Made by a program: the position numbers and the translations under genes. From Gammaproteobacteria bacterium (lineage in GTDB: Bacteria; Pseudomonadota; Gammaproteobacteria; Pseudomonadales; Azotimanducaceae), in assembly GCA_018667205.1 (NCBI GenBank), contig JABIVN010000147.1, positions 1-7,136 on the forward strand: DNA of 7,136 nucleotides. The letters run 5' to 3'. Shown here one piece after another: positions 1 through 6,609 of this stretch. Below the pieces are notes generated by a model. That model was given only the letters and a program-made list of their open reading frames with translations, did no database searches and had not been told where the DNA came from. Each line of letters starts with the position of its first letter. Position 1 is the first letter of the stretch.

Positions 1-1
1 A

Positions 2-1078
2 GCTGCGCGGCTGGTGGGCGGCAATAGCAGTCAGGAAAGTTTCTTTTGTCCCTATCATGGCTGGCAGTGGGGCCTGGATGGTGTCCTAGAGTCCTGTCCT
101 GATCAGGATGATTTCCCCCAGGGGGATCCCGTCGGCAAGGCGAAACTCGTTGAAGTCCGGGTTGATACCTGGGCGGGGCTTGTCTGGTACACGATGGATG
201 ATAATGCGCCTGGTCTCATGAAGTATCTGGAGCCAACGCCAGAACTTTACAAAGGGCATCAGTTCGAAAAAGCCGTTCGAGTGCACTGGATTCGAGTGGA
301 ACTGGATGCTAACTGGAAATTCTGGTCTGACAATTTCAATGAGTCTTATCACACCAGGACGGTCCACCCCCAGGTGCCGCCGATTATTGATCAGGACCAT
401 TTCACTTCTCGATATGAGATGTTCCCTATGGGCCACAATAGAATTGTTCAGATGGGGAGACCATCGTTACGCGATCGTTTGCCCGAAGGTCAGCCTCACC
501 CTTTTGATGAGCAGTTGCGGTTATGGGATATTGATCCTGACAGTTACCCTGATTTTGAGACTAAGGCATTGCAGGGTTGGTTGGACCTTAAGGCGGCCAA
601 AAGAAAATTATGGAAAGAAAAAGGCTTTCTTCACTACGAAAACCTAAGTGACGAGGATCTTACTGAAAGTCCGTTTGGTGTCTTGTTTCCAAACGTCGCT
701 ATCGCCCCTGGTGCTGACTCCTTCTTGGTGTGGCGATGGGAGCCGCATCCAACAGATCCAGAGAAGTGTTTTTTCGATCAGTGGACCATGGCCTATCCGG
801 TTGCAGGCATGGAAGGCTTCGTTAATCGTACGGCCCGTAACACGATGGAATTGAAGGAAGCAGAACTGGATTTCCGGGTATACGGGGACGGAGCCTCCGT
901 GCAGGATCTGTCCGACCAGGTGGTATTCCAGGACTGGCAACTCACCCAGGGTCAAAGAACCGGTTGGCATTCCAGGGGCTATCAGGAACCGTATTTTGCG
1001 GCCCAGGAAACACGTGTGCATCGCTTTCACGAAGTGCTTAATGATTACCTGGCAGGTACTCCCCCAGGGCGTGACTAG
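2..1078 (+). CDS. Rieske non-heme iron oxygenase, alpha (catalytic) subunit, 5'-truncated
   Basis: The frame is open to the left window edge, so the true start lies outside; the GTG at 14 is only an internal codon. Numbering from that GTG, the second half of the Rieske [2Fe-2S] site is C12-P-Y-H15. The preceding residues A-R-L-V are what normally follows the first C-x-H-R-G pair, so that pair should lie just upstream of base 1. The catalytic domain follows: N100-W-K, then E110-S-Y-H113 and H118-P supply two iron histidines plus the acidic residue linking the Rieske and mononuclear sites. D307 (in F-Q-D-W) is the likely third iron ligand. The C-terminal R-F-H-E-V-L helix is typical. Family members hydroxylate aromatic, quaternary-amine or terpenoid/steroid substrates with O2 and electrons from a separate reductase. 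Substrate unknown. It ends 5 bp from the convergent SDR gene. Confidence 0.93.
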   Translation, partial: AARLVGGNSSQESFFCPYHGWQWGLDGVLESCPDQDDFPQGDPVGKAKLVEVRVDTWAGLVWYTMDDNAPGLMKYLEPTPELYKGHQFEKAVRVHWIRVELDANWKFWSDNFNESYHTRTVHPQVPPIIDQDHFTSRYEMFPMGHNRIVQMGRPSLRDRLPEGQPHPFDEQLRLWDIDPDSYPDFETKALQGWLDLKAAKRKLWKEKGFLHYENLSDEDLTESPFGVLFPNVAIAPGADSFLVWRWEPHPTDPEKCFFDQWTMAYPVAGMEGFVNRTARNTMELKEAELDFRVYGDGASVQDLSDQVVFQDWQLTQGQRTGWHSRGYQEPYFAAQETRVHRFHEVLNDYLAGTPPGRD

Positions 1079-1083
1079 CTGCC

Positions 1084-1851
1084 TTAAAACCCAACCTGTT
1101 TAGTATAGCCACCGTCAACGACAATATTTGCGCCGGTAACCCAACTGGCTCTCGGTGAAGCCAGGAAAGTAACGACGTCGGCGATTTCGTCACCAGTACC
1201 CATACGTTTGCTGGGATGTTGCAAGCGATCCTTTTCGTAGAGGTCAGGCAGCCTTGAGCGAATGTCATCCCATCGTCCTTCCTCGATTAGTATGGGGCCG
1301 GGCGAGACGGTATTGGCGCGAATACCCTCGCCACCCCAGCGTTGTGCAAGTTGCGCTATCAGATTGATCGTAGCGGCCTTGGTGGCGCCATAGCTAGGGT
1401 TGATGGGGACATCGTGGTGCTCGATGGCGGTGATGGTCGCAATCTGAATGATCGAGGCAACCGTTGAGTTTATGAGAAACGGTTTTGCCGCCTCAAAAAA
1501 CATGGCAGTGCCAAGAAGGTCTACTTCAAAACTTGCTTTCCAGGGGTCAGGGCCCTCACCGTGTTGGCTACTTGCGCTGGCATTGCCGATGCAGATGTCG
1601 ATGCCGCTCATGGCATTTCCCGCCTCGTTAACCCATGCTTTCACCTGCTCGTGGTCGGAAAAGTCGCAGAGATAACCTCGGACAGTGCCTATCTCAGATA
1701 ATTTAGTAACGGCGGAATCAAGATCGCTTTGTTTACGACAGCAGAAACTAACTTCTGCGCCTTCCTCCAAAAGTCTTGTCGCGATATGAAGCCCAATGCC
1801 TTTGTGACCAGCCGAGATGAGGGCCTTCTTGCCGATAAGTTCCAGATCCAT
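1084..1851 (-). CDS. Short-chain dehydrogenase/reductase (SDR) with an atypical active site
   Basis: A full-length 255-aa classical SDR, expected to be a cytosolic NAD(P)-dependent alcohol/ketone oxidoreductase. The Rossmann beta-alpha-beta is at residues 8-35 with S13-A-G-H-K-G-I-G20, where the usual TGxxxGIG has T and the first G replaced. D63 follows the third strand (L-C-D-F). The NNAG motif appears as G89-N-A-S. Catalytic Y154 and K158 are intact in S-Y-G-A-T-K, but T141 occupies the usual Ser position (13 before Tyr) and D111 the usual tetrad Asn position. The cofactor-lid motif V-S-P-G-P is at 182-186 and the C-terminal V-T-G-A-N-I-V-V-D-G-G is canonical for the family. The ATG start has AAGGAA at 1861-1866, 9 nt upstream. 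It lies 38 nt downstream of the kinase gene, probably in one operon. Likely an oxidoreductase of a catabolic pathway; substrate not inferable. Confidence 0.92.
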   Translation of the reverse strand: MDLELIGKKALISAGHKGIGLHIATRLLEEGAEVSFCCRKQSDLDSAVTKLSEIGTVRGYLCDFSDHEQVKAWVNEAGNAMSGIDICIGNASASSQHGEGPDPWKASFEVDLLGTAMFFEAAKPFLINSTVASIIQIATITAIEHHDVPINPSYGATKAATINLIAQLAQRWGGEGIRANTVSPGPILIEEGRWDDIRSRLPDLYEKDRLQHPSKRMGTGDEIADVVTFLASPRASWVTGANIVVDGGYTKQVGF

Positions 1852-1889
1852 AAGTATGGATTCCTTGCTTGAGATGATAGCCAGTCGTG

Positions 1890-2927
1890 CTAGCGGTCTA
1901 GAAGCGAGAACGCGTCCAAATCTGCCAGTGCACTGAAAGTGTTTTTGATAATAGTCTTGCCAAGGAGTTTGCCGCGCGCATTACCCAGGTCCAGTGTTCC
2001 AGCGATCACAACGGCATAGCAGACCAGGTAGAGCGCACTAACCTTGTAACGCTCACGGCATTGGTTGATATCGTAGCTAATGCCTGCTCGGGTCAGTTCT
2101 GCATGATAAAATGCGACCAGGTCTTCCTCTTTTCTAACCGCCTCTGGCACACTCTGGGTAATAAAATACGCAAGATCCTGTTCAGGGGCAGAGGTACAAA
2201 TCGACTGCCAATCAACGACAGCGATTTTGCCCTCTTTGAAAAAAATGTTGTCCAGGCGCATGTCCGCGTGGGTCAGGCATACCGGATCCTGGCACATGGT
2301 CGTCAACAGGCTTTCGATGTGTTGCGGGATACTCTCACCGGCGCTTCTGATCGACTCAGGTATCAGGTCACCAAATTGCTCAAGCACGACCGGCCAGCCA
2401 ATCGGGTAGGTGCTCTGCATGCCTTCTATCTGCCGCGCTCCACCGTGAGAAGGAATGTCCGGGAACTGATGCGGCTGCCAACCGCTGGCGTGAAACCTAG
2501 CGAGTGCAGAAATCAATGTTTTTGCTTCGTCCAGGGAGCAACCTGCTGTTTGATCCCCGATCTGCCATTCAGTCAGATCTTCCAGCAGTATCACGAAATT
2601 GTTTGAGCTCTCGTCGAATTCGCTGAAGTAGCAATCTGGTGTTTGGATATCAACACTTCCAGAAATTTCCTGATAGAAGTTAACTTCACGGCCGTACATG
2701 TTGTAAAGTTTTGCTCCCTCGCGGTTGACGCTGGAAGAGGACGGAAACTTAGCAATAAGAGAGTTCGGTTTGTCCTCGGCGGTATCCAAAAGAACCCGCA
2801 TGACCCAGGACATGACACCTGTGCCTTCGCTGAAATACTCAATTTGATATCCATTGACAGGATATCCCAATGTCGCTGTTAACCATTCCTTGGTCAGTTC
2901 ATCTGGTGTTCGTGGAAGTGCGTTCAT
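1890..2927 (-). CDS. APH / ecdysteroid-kinase-like phosphotransferase
   Basis: A complete 345-aa protein with the protein-kinase-like fold of aminoglycoside phosphotransferase and EcKinase-type small-molecule kinases. Visible landmarks are the G-rich strand E34-G-T-G, the ATP-binding lysine K60 (L-I-A-K-F), the partner glutamate E81 (G-R-E-V-N-F-Y), and a hinge at L114-L-E-D-L. The catalytic loop is H220-A-D222-M-R-L-D-N227 (a Brenner-type HxDxxxxN), and the metal-binding D239 is in V-V-D-W-Q, the DFG equivalent. The residue after the loop histidine is Ala rather than the common Gly. Such kinases phosphorylate hydroxyls of small molecules. Related domains occur fused to acyl-CoA dehydrogenases in ACAD10/11 and in LvaA of levulinate catabolism, so with the nearby acyl-CoA dehydrogenase and SDR a catabolic role is more plausible than antibiotic resistance. 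The ATG has a short AAGAG at 2934-2938. It is the first gene of the kinase-SDR operon. Confidence 0.88.
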   Translation of the reverse strand: MNALPRTPDELTKEWLTATLGYPVNGYQIEYFSEGTGVMSWVMRVLLDTAEDKPNSLIAKFPSSSSVNREGAKLYNMYGREVNFYQEISGSVDIQTPDCYFSEFDESSNNFVILLEDLTEWQIGDQTAGCSLDEAKTLISALARFHASGWQPHQFPDIPSHGGARQIEGMQSTYPIGWPVVLEQFGDLIPESIRSAGESIPQHIESLLTTMCQDPVCLTHADMRLDNIFFKEGKIAVVDWQSICTSAPEQDLAYFITQSVPEAVRKEEDLVAFYHAELTRAGISYDINQCRERYKVSALYLVCYAVVIAGTLDLGNARGKLLGKTIIKNTFSALADLDAFSLLDR

Positions 2928-3302
2928 AAGTTGCTCTTGTGAAAAGACCCGTCAATATTACGTTAATTCTTTGTAGTAAATTGCTAAATGTGACTAATTT
3001 ATACTGGCCAATAGTTTAACGTGTCGAGGTGACCTGCAGGCGGCTTTTTCTGGCTCAATCTCGGCGCTTAAAAGGGCAGGAAGAGTTCAGGCGTTGCCGC
3101 ACGATACCGTTCAAATCCGGATGAGGCGACTGCCCTACTAAGCTAATATGAAACCAAGACAGGCAGGATGGAAATCAATCGTCCCGACTTACCCTCATAA
3201 TTTGAGCGAATCCTGATTGGTGAATTTTTTCTAGTAAAACCAGGATATCGATTCATAATGCCCGTGGGCGAGTGATGGCCATAACCCGTAACTGAGAAGA
3301 GT
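2928..3302. promoter_or_regulatory. 375-bp divergent control region between kinase and second Rieske gene
   Basis: No credible gene is present; the longest ATG frame on the plus strand (from 3148) has 22 codons and no Shine-Dalgarno. The kinase-proximal part, about 2953-3005, is strongly AT-rich. Palindromes present are AGGTGACCT (3027-3035), the overlapping CCTGCAGG (3033-3040) and ATCCGGAT (3115-3122). A 7-bp inverted repeat, AGGGCAG at 3073-3079 and CTGCCCT at 3130-3136, closes a 50-nt interior. A GCCC-GT-GGGC hairpin is at 3260-3269. I found no convincing sigma70 promoter for the rightward Rieske gene, so that gene may need an activator. Which palindromes are operators is unknown. Confidence 0.55.
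2998..3027 (-). promoter_or_regulatory. Candidate sigma70-type promoter for the kinase-SDR operon
   Basis: On the minus strand, TCGACA (complement of 3022-3027, five of six matches to TTGACA) and TATAAA (complement of 2998-3003, five of six matches to TATAAT) are separated by 18 bases. Initiation would fall near 2991, giving a leader of about 64 nt before the kinase ATG. The AGGTGACCT palindrome shares base 3027 with the -35 box, a usual place for a regulator to act. This is a pattern match only. Confidence 0.42.
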
Positions 3303-4688
3303 ATGACAACAACACCCGAATTCGATCCACATGCGCGCTTTAATGGAGAGTCTTATCAGGACATTCTGGACCGTGACTCCCGAGAAGTTCCCGAATGTTT
3401 AAGGGCCGAGAAGGCGCCTTATCTAGGTAGTGACTCTGTGCCTGCAACGCACTATACGGGTCAGGAAAGGTTTGATCTTGAAGCCGAACACATGTGGATG
3501 CGAGTCTGGCAGATGGCGTGCCGAATGGAGGAAATCCCAAATGTTGGTGACCACCTAGTCTATGACATCATTGACAAGTCTGTGTTGATCGTTCGTTCGG
3601 CGCCGGATCGCATTCAGGCTTACTACAATACGTGTCTGCATCGAGGGCGTAAGTTGGCCACTCAGGCGGGAAATAAGTCAGAGTTTCGTTGCGCTTTTCA
3701 TGGTTTTACTTGGGAATTGAACGGTGACTTTAAGAGTTGTCCCACGCCTTGGGACTATCAGCATCTTGATGCTAAGGCGCTACAACTTCCTGAGCTGCGC
3801 GTTGGGAGTTGGGGTGGTTTTGTATTCATCAACTTTGATGAAAATGCGCCAGAACTTATGGATGTTATCGGCCCATTAGATTGGCACTTTAAGGATTGGC
3901 ACCTTGAAGACCGATTTATCCAGTACCACGTCGCCAAGGTTATTCCTTGCAACTGGAAAGTGGCGGCTGAGGCATTTATGGAATCGCAACACGCGCCGAC
4001 GACCCACCCGCAAATCATGACGCATGTGACAGATGTTAACTCACAATACGACGTATTTTCAGACTACGTTAGCAGGCAGATCAGTGCGGGCGCAGAGCCA
4101 AGCCCATTGATGGACAGGGATAGCATTTCAGAGCAGAGAATCATCGATGACATGATGTCCAGGCGTTACAAGATTTATAAGGATGTTGATGATGTTCCTG
4201 CGGGTATTACTGCACGACGATATGTTGCGCAGAGTGTCAGAGATAATCTGCAGGCTCACAACGGTCATAATTATGAAAAATGTTCAGATGCAGAGATGCT
4301 GGACTCCATTCTTTACAACCTGTTTCCAAACTTTTCAGTGTGGGGTGGTATGAAGCCCACACGTGTCTATCGTTGGCGTCCGAATGGCTGTGATGTAGAC
4401 AGCGCGATGATGGAAGTCTACCAACTGGATAGGGTGCCGGTTGACGGCCCTCGTCCGCAGGCCTCGCCGTTACGCATGCTATCTGAGAACGAACGTTGGT
4501 CGGATGCGGAAGAATTAGGTGGGCTTGGTGTTATCGCTGACCAGGATATGGGTAACCTTCCATACGTGCAGCAGGGGTTGAAAACCTCTGGTAATAACCA
4601 GGTGCAGTTTGCAAACTACCAGGATATGCGCATACGCCAGCACCACATCATGATTCAGCGATACATCGATGAAGGCTTGGCCTTATAG
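3303..4688 (+). CDS. Rieske non-heme iron oxygenase, alpha (catalytic) subunit, complete
   Basis: A 461-aa protein of usual family length. The Rieske cluster ligands are C111-L-H113 and C130-A-F-H133. In the catalytic domain, N217-W-K precedes E227-S-Q-H230 and H235-P, which give two iron histidines and the bridging acidic residue. The common Tyr before the first histidine is Gln here (Q229). D415 in D-Q-D-M is the likely third iron ligand, followed by the usual Q-Q-G-L and a C-terminal H-H-I-M-I-Q-R-Y helix. It is a clear but divergent paralogue of the truncated oxygenase at the left edge. The ATG is fixed by an in-frame TAA about 20 nt upstream, and GAGAAGAG at 3294-3301 serves as a close Shine-Dalgarno. 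It needs an external reductase, not seen here. The last Leu codon and stop overlap the convergent acyl-CoA dehydrogenase gene. Confidence 0.96.
   Translation: MTTTPEFDPHARFNGESYQDILDRDSREVPECLRAEKAPYLGSDSVPATHYTGQERFDLEAEHMWMRVWQMACRMEEIPNVGDHLVYDIIDKSVLIVRSAPDRIQAYYNTCLHRGRKLATQAGNKSEFRCAFHGFTWELNGDFKSCPTPWDYQHLDAKALQLPELRVGSWGGFVFINFDENAPELMDVIGPLDWHFKDWHLEDRFIQYHVAKVIPCNWKVAAEAFMESQHAPTTHPQIMTHVTDVNSQYDVFSDYVSRQISAGAEPSPLMDRDSISEQRIIDDMMSRRYKIYKDVDDVPAGITARRYVAQSVRDNLQAHNGHNYEKCSDAEMLDSILYNLFPNFSVWGGMKPTRVYRWRPNGCDVDSAMMEVYQLDRVPVDGPRPQASPLRMLSENERWSDAEELGGLGVIADQDMGNLPYVQQGLKTSGNNQVQFANYQDMRIRQHHIMIQRYIDEGLAL
4683..4688. other. 6-bp convergent gene overlap (TTATAG)
   Basis: The hexamer reads Leu-stop on both strands. 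TTA TAG ends the plus-strand Rieske gene, and its complement CTA TAA ends the minus-strand acyl-CoA dehydrogenase gene. No bases are free for an intrinsic terminator between the two genes, so any terminator must lie inside one of them. Confidence 0.95.
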
Positions 4689-5858
4689 CCCGAGTACTGA
4701 TTTGGCGATGATGTTTTTCTGAACTTCCCTTGCCCCGCCAAAAATAGAGGAAGCCCTTTCGTTCAGATAATTGGCAGTGGCGGTCTGGCCTTGTTTTCTG
4801 CCGATAGTGTCTTGCCCCTCGAGCAGCAATTTGTTGTTATGGGGGATGCTGTAGTTGGCTTTTGTCTCCATCTGGAGGGTAGCGATTTGTTGCCCAAGAG
4901 AACTTGCCATCATCTTCATCAGCGAAGACCCGGCGCCAGGAGTTTTCCCTGAAGCAACCTTGGCCTGCATGTTCGTTTCCATTTGCGAAAGCGCGTCAAC
5001 TTCGATGGTCGTTATGGCTGTGCGCTTTTTTAGTTCGTGTTCTTCTGGCAGGTCGCGCAGCATCATGTTTAGTTCAGCCATGTCCACCTTGAGTCGTGTG
5101 GAAACGGAACTGCCGCCGCGCTCAAACTCGAGTAGGTATTTGGCGACATTCCAGCCTTCATTCTCGGGTCCAACCAGGTTATTGAGAGGCACTCTAACGT
5201 TGTCGAAGAATACTTGATTGACCTCGTGATCACCGGCAAGGGTGATGATAGGTTCGACTACAATGCCCGGGCTGTCCATCTTGATCAACAGAAAGCTGAT
5301 ACCCGCTTGCTTCTTTACATCAGTATTGGTTCGAACCAGGCAAAAAATATGATCGGCATACTGCGCATGAGTGGTCCAGATTTTTGTCCCATTGACGATG
5401 TATTCATCGCCATCTTTTATGGCTCTCGTTTTTAGACTGGCAAGATCGGAGCCTGACCCAGGTTCGGAATAGCCCTGGCACCAGTAATGTTCTGCAGAAA
5501 GCATTTTTGGCAGATAATGGTTTTGTTGTTCTTTAGTGCCATAGCGAAAAATGACTGGCGCCAGCATGCGTAAACCGAGTGGAATCAATTTTGGGGCGCC
5601 GGCTTTTTCGCACTCGCTGTTAAAGATATAGCGTTGATTGGAGCTCCAGCCAGGCCCACCAAATTCCTTCGGCCAGGCAACGCCGGCCCATCCTCGCTTG
5701 TGGAGTATTGCCTGCCACGCCATTGCAGCATCGTTGTCCCCGAGCGAAGTTGTGGAGTTTTTGTTGCCTATCATTATTTCCGGCGTCAGTTCGTCCCTGA
5801 GCAATGCCCGAATTTCCTCCCGAAAGGTGAGTTCTTCCTTTGTAAATGCTAGTTCCAC
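4683..5858 (-). CDS. Acyl-CoA dehydrogenase family flavoprotein
   Basis: A full-length 391-aa acyl-CoA dehydrogenase, a cytosolic FAD enzyme that makes alpha,beta-enoyl-CoA and passes electrons to ETF. The N-terminal helical domain (1-120) includes W63-P-K-E-F-G-G. The middle beta-domain has Y130-S-E-P-G-S-G-S-D and K159-I-W-T-T, the FAD/substrate signatures. The C-terminal domain ends with S371-I-F-G-G-A-R-E-V-Q and a terminal N-I-I-A-K. Where medium-chain enzymes carry the catalytic Glu (Y-E-G-T), this protein has Gly. E247 in F-E-R-G-G sits where isovaleryl- and long-chain enzymes keep theirs and may be the base. The start is GTG, with only a weak GAG upstream. No alternative start is available before an in-frame TAA about 35 nt upstream. 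It is divergent from the lipocalin and overlaps the Rieske gene end. Substrate unknown; branched, cyclic or 4-hydroxyacyl-CoA are possibilities. Confidence 0.94.
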   Translation of the reverse strand: MELAFTKEELTFREEIRALLRDELTPEIMIGNKNSTTSLGDNDAAMAWQAILHKRGWAGVAWPKEFGGPGWSSNQRYIFNSECEKAGAPKLIPLGLRMLAPVIFRYGTKEQQNHYLPKMLSAEHYWCQGYSEPGSGSDLASLKTRAIKDGDEYIVNGTKIWTTHAQYADHIFCLVRTNTDVKKQAGISFLLIKMDSPGIVVEPIITLAGDHEVNQVFFDNVRVPLNNLVGPENEGWNVAKYLLEFERGGSSVSTRLKVDMAELNMMLRDLPEEHELKKRTAITTIEVDALSQMETNMQAKVASGKTPGAGSSLMKMMASSLGQQIATLQMETKANYSIPHNNKLLLEGQDTIGRKQGQTATANYLNERASSIFGGAREVQKNIIAKSVLGL

Positions 5859-6017
5859 AGTTTTTACTCGAGCTGTTGTTTTCGGAGTAGTTTAACTGGG
5901 GCGTGTTTGCTAGTCACGTGGTGATGCATGGACGTGAAGCCTGTACAAGTTTGTCGGGTGTTTACTGTCATTGCAGTCCTTGGAACGGAGCTTCGCCGAG
6001 TAGAGTTCGCATCTGAT

Positions 6018-6046
6018 TGATCCGGAACCCGGTCCTCCGCGTAAGA
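6018..6046 (+). promoter_or_regulatory. ECF11 (RpoE/ChrR)-type promoter of the lipocalin gene
   Basis: TGATCC at 6018-6023, exactly 18 bases, then TAAGA at 6042-6046. This matches the -35/-10 consensus I recall for the singlet-oxygen sigma factor RpoE of Rhodobacter. The same -35 and spacing occur before the sigma gene in this window, which supports the call. The -10 ends 6 bases before the lipocalin ATG, so transcription should begin at or within a few bases of it. Confidence 0.75.
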
Positions 6047-6052
6047 ATCTCC

Positions 6053-6601
6053 ATGAAAACAATAACGTTAAAAGTCTTAATAATAATCAGCGCCTTGTTA
6101 GTAGCAGGCTGTACCCATCAACCGAGAGAGCCAATGCAGACAGCGTCCTACGTCGACATCAATAAATTTATGGGGGACTGGCATGTCTTGGCCAATATCC
6201 CGACCTTCCCGGAACGCGGTGCGATTAATCCGATCGAACGCTATGCGTTAAATAAAGATGGGACGGTCGACACCACGTTTTCCTTTATCAGTCCAAAGAA
6301 TGGTACGGAAAAGGTGTTGAAAGCGACCGGATTTGTGCAGGCAGACGCTAGTAATGCAGTGTGGGGGATGCAGTTCATTTGGCCCATCAAGGCCGATTAC
6401 CGGGTCGTATATCTCGACCCTGAGTATCAAACTACGATTATTGGGCGGGAGAAACGCGATTACCTTTGGATTATGTCAAGGGACCCCAATCTGCCGAGGG
6501 AGACCCTCGAAATGCTGGTCGACATGGCGGTTCGGTTGGGCTACGACCGGGGATCGATCCAGTTTCCAGAACGGCGAGAGGGTTTTCTTGCCACTGGCTA
6601 G
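6053..6601 (+). CDS. blc: Blc-type outer-membrane lipocalin lipoprotein
   Basis: A 182-aa lipoprotein with signal peptide K2-T-I-T-L-K, a hydrophobic core (8-18) and lipobox L16-V-A-G-C20. The +2 residue is Thr, not Asp, so outer-membrane sorting is expected. The lipocalin G-x-W signature is G41-D-W43 in N-K-F-M-G-D-W. The C-terminal half, Y120-L-D-P through L138-W-I-M-S-R-D-P and the helix ending R161-L-G-Y, follows the bacterial Blc pattern (Y-V-x-x-L-D, L-W-I-L-S-R). Family members bind fatty acids or lysophospholipids and are linked to envelope stress and membrane maintenance. The ATG at 6053 is chosen over a TTG at 6017 because it gives a proper signal peptide and lies downstream of the promoter. 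No Shine-Dalgarno is seen. It sits 63 bp before the sigma gene; I infer that it is a member of that sigma factor's regulon. Confidence 0.93.
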   Translation: MKTITLKVLIIISALLVAGCTHQPREPMQTASYVDINKFMGDWHVLANIPTFPERGAINPIERYALNKDGTVDTTFSFISPKNGTEKVLKATGFVQADASNAVWGMQFIWPIKADYRVVYLDPEYQTTIIGREKRDYLWIMSRDPNLPRETLEMLVDMAVRLGYDRGSIQFPERREGFLATG

Positions 6602-6609
6602 CGTTTTGG

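Noticed and set aside
532..560. TGATCC in the first Rieske gene as a third ECF11 promoter
   Set aside because: It is in the middle of the coding region and the bases 18 positions later are TGAGA, without TA.
1048..1068. CCTGG/CCAGG hairpin near the end of the first Rieske gene as a terminator
   Set aside because: The stem is only 5 bp with an 11-nt loop, lies in coding sequence and has no T-run after it.
2551..2580. TGATCC opposite the kinase gene as an ECF11 promoter
   Set aside because: It lies within a gene with no start codon to serve, and the -10 position reads AGATCT.
2061..2606. 181-aa ORF on the plus strand inside the kinase gene
   Set aside because: It lies opposite a kinase with all catalytic motifs intact and shows no domain of its own; it is a shadow frame.
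1890..2927. Aminoglycoside-resistance gene
   Set aside because: The fold is shared, but the neighbours are catabolic enzymes and the motif context looks more like EcKinase/ACAD-associated kinases.
3073..3136. Possible tRNA gene
   Set aside because: A T-loop-like TTCAAATCC and a 7-bp closing stem are present, but the T stem does not pair, no anticodon arm is visible and the element is about 10 nt too short.
3148..3216. 22-codon ORF starting ATG AAA CCA in the divergent intergenic region
   Set aside because: No Shine-Dalgarno, no recognisable features, and such short frames are expected by chance.
6017..6052. Upstream TTG start for the lipocalin
   Set aside because: It would add charged residues before the signal peptide and would overlap the promoter, so the start codon would be untranscribed from that promoter.
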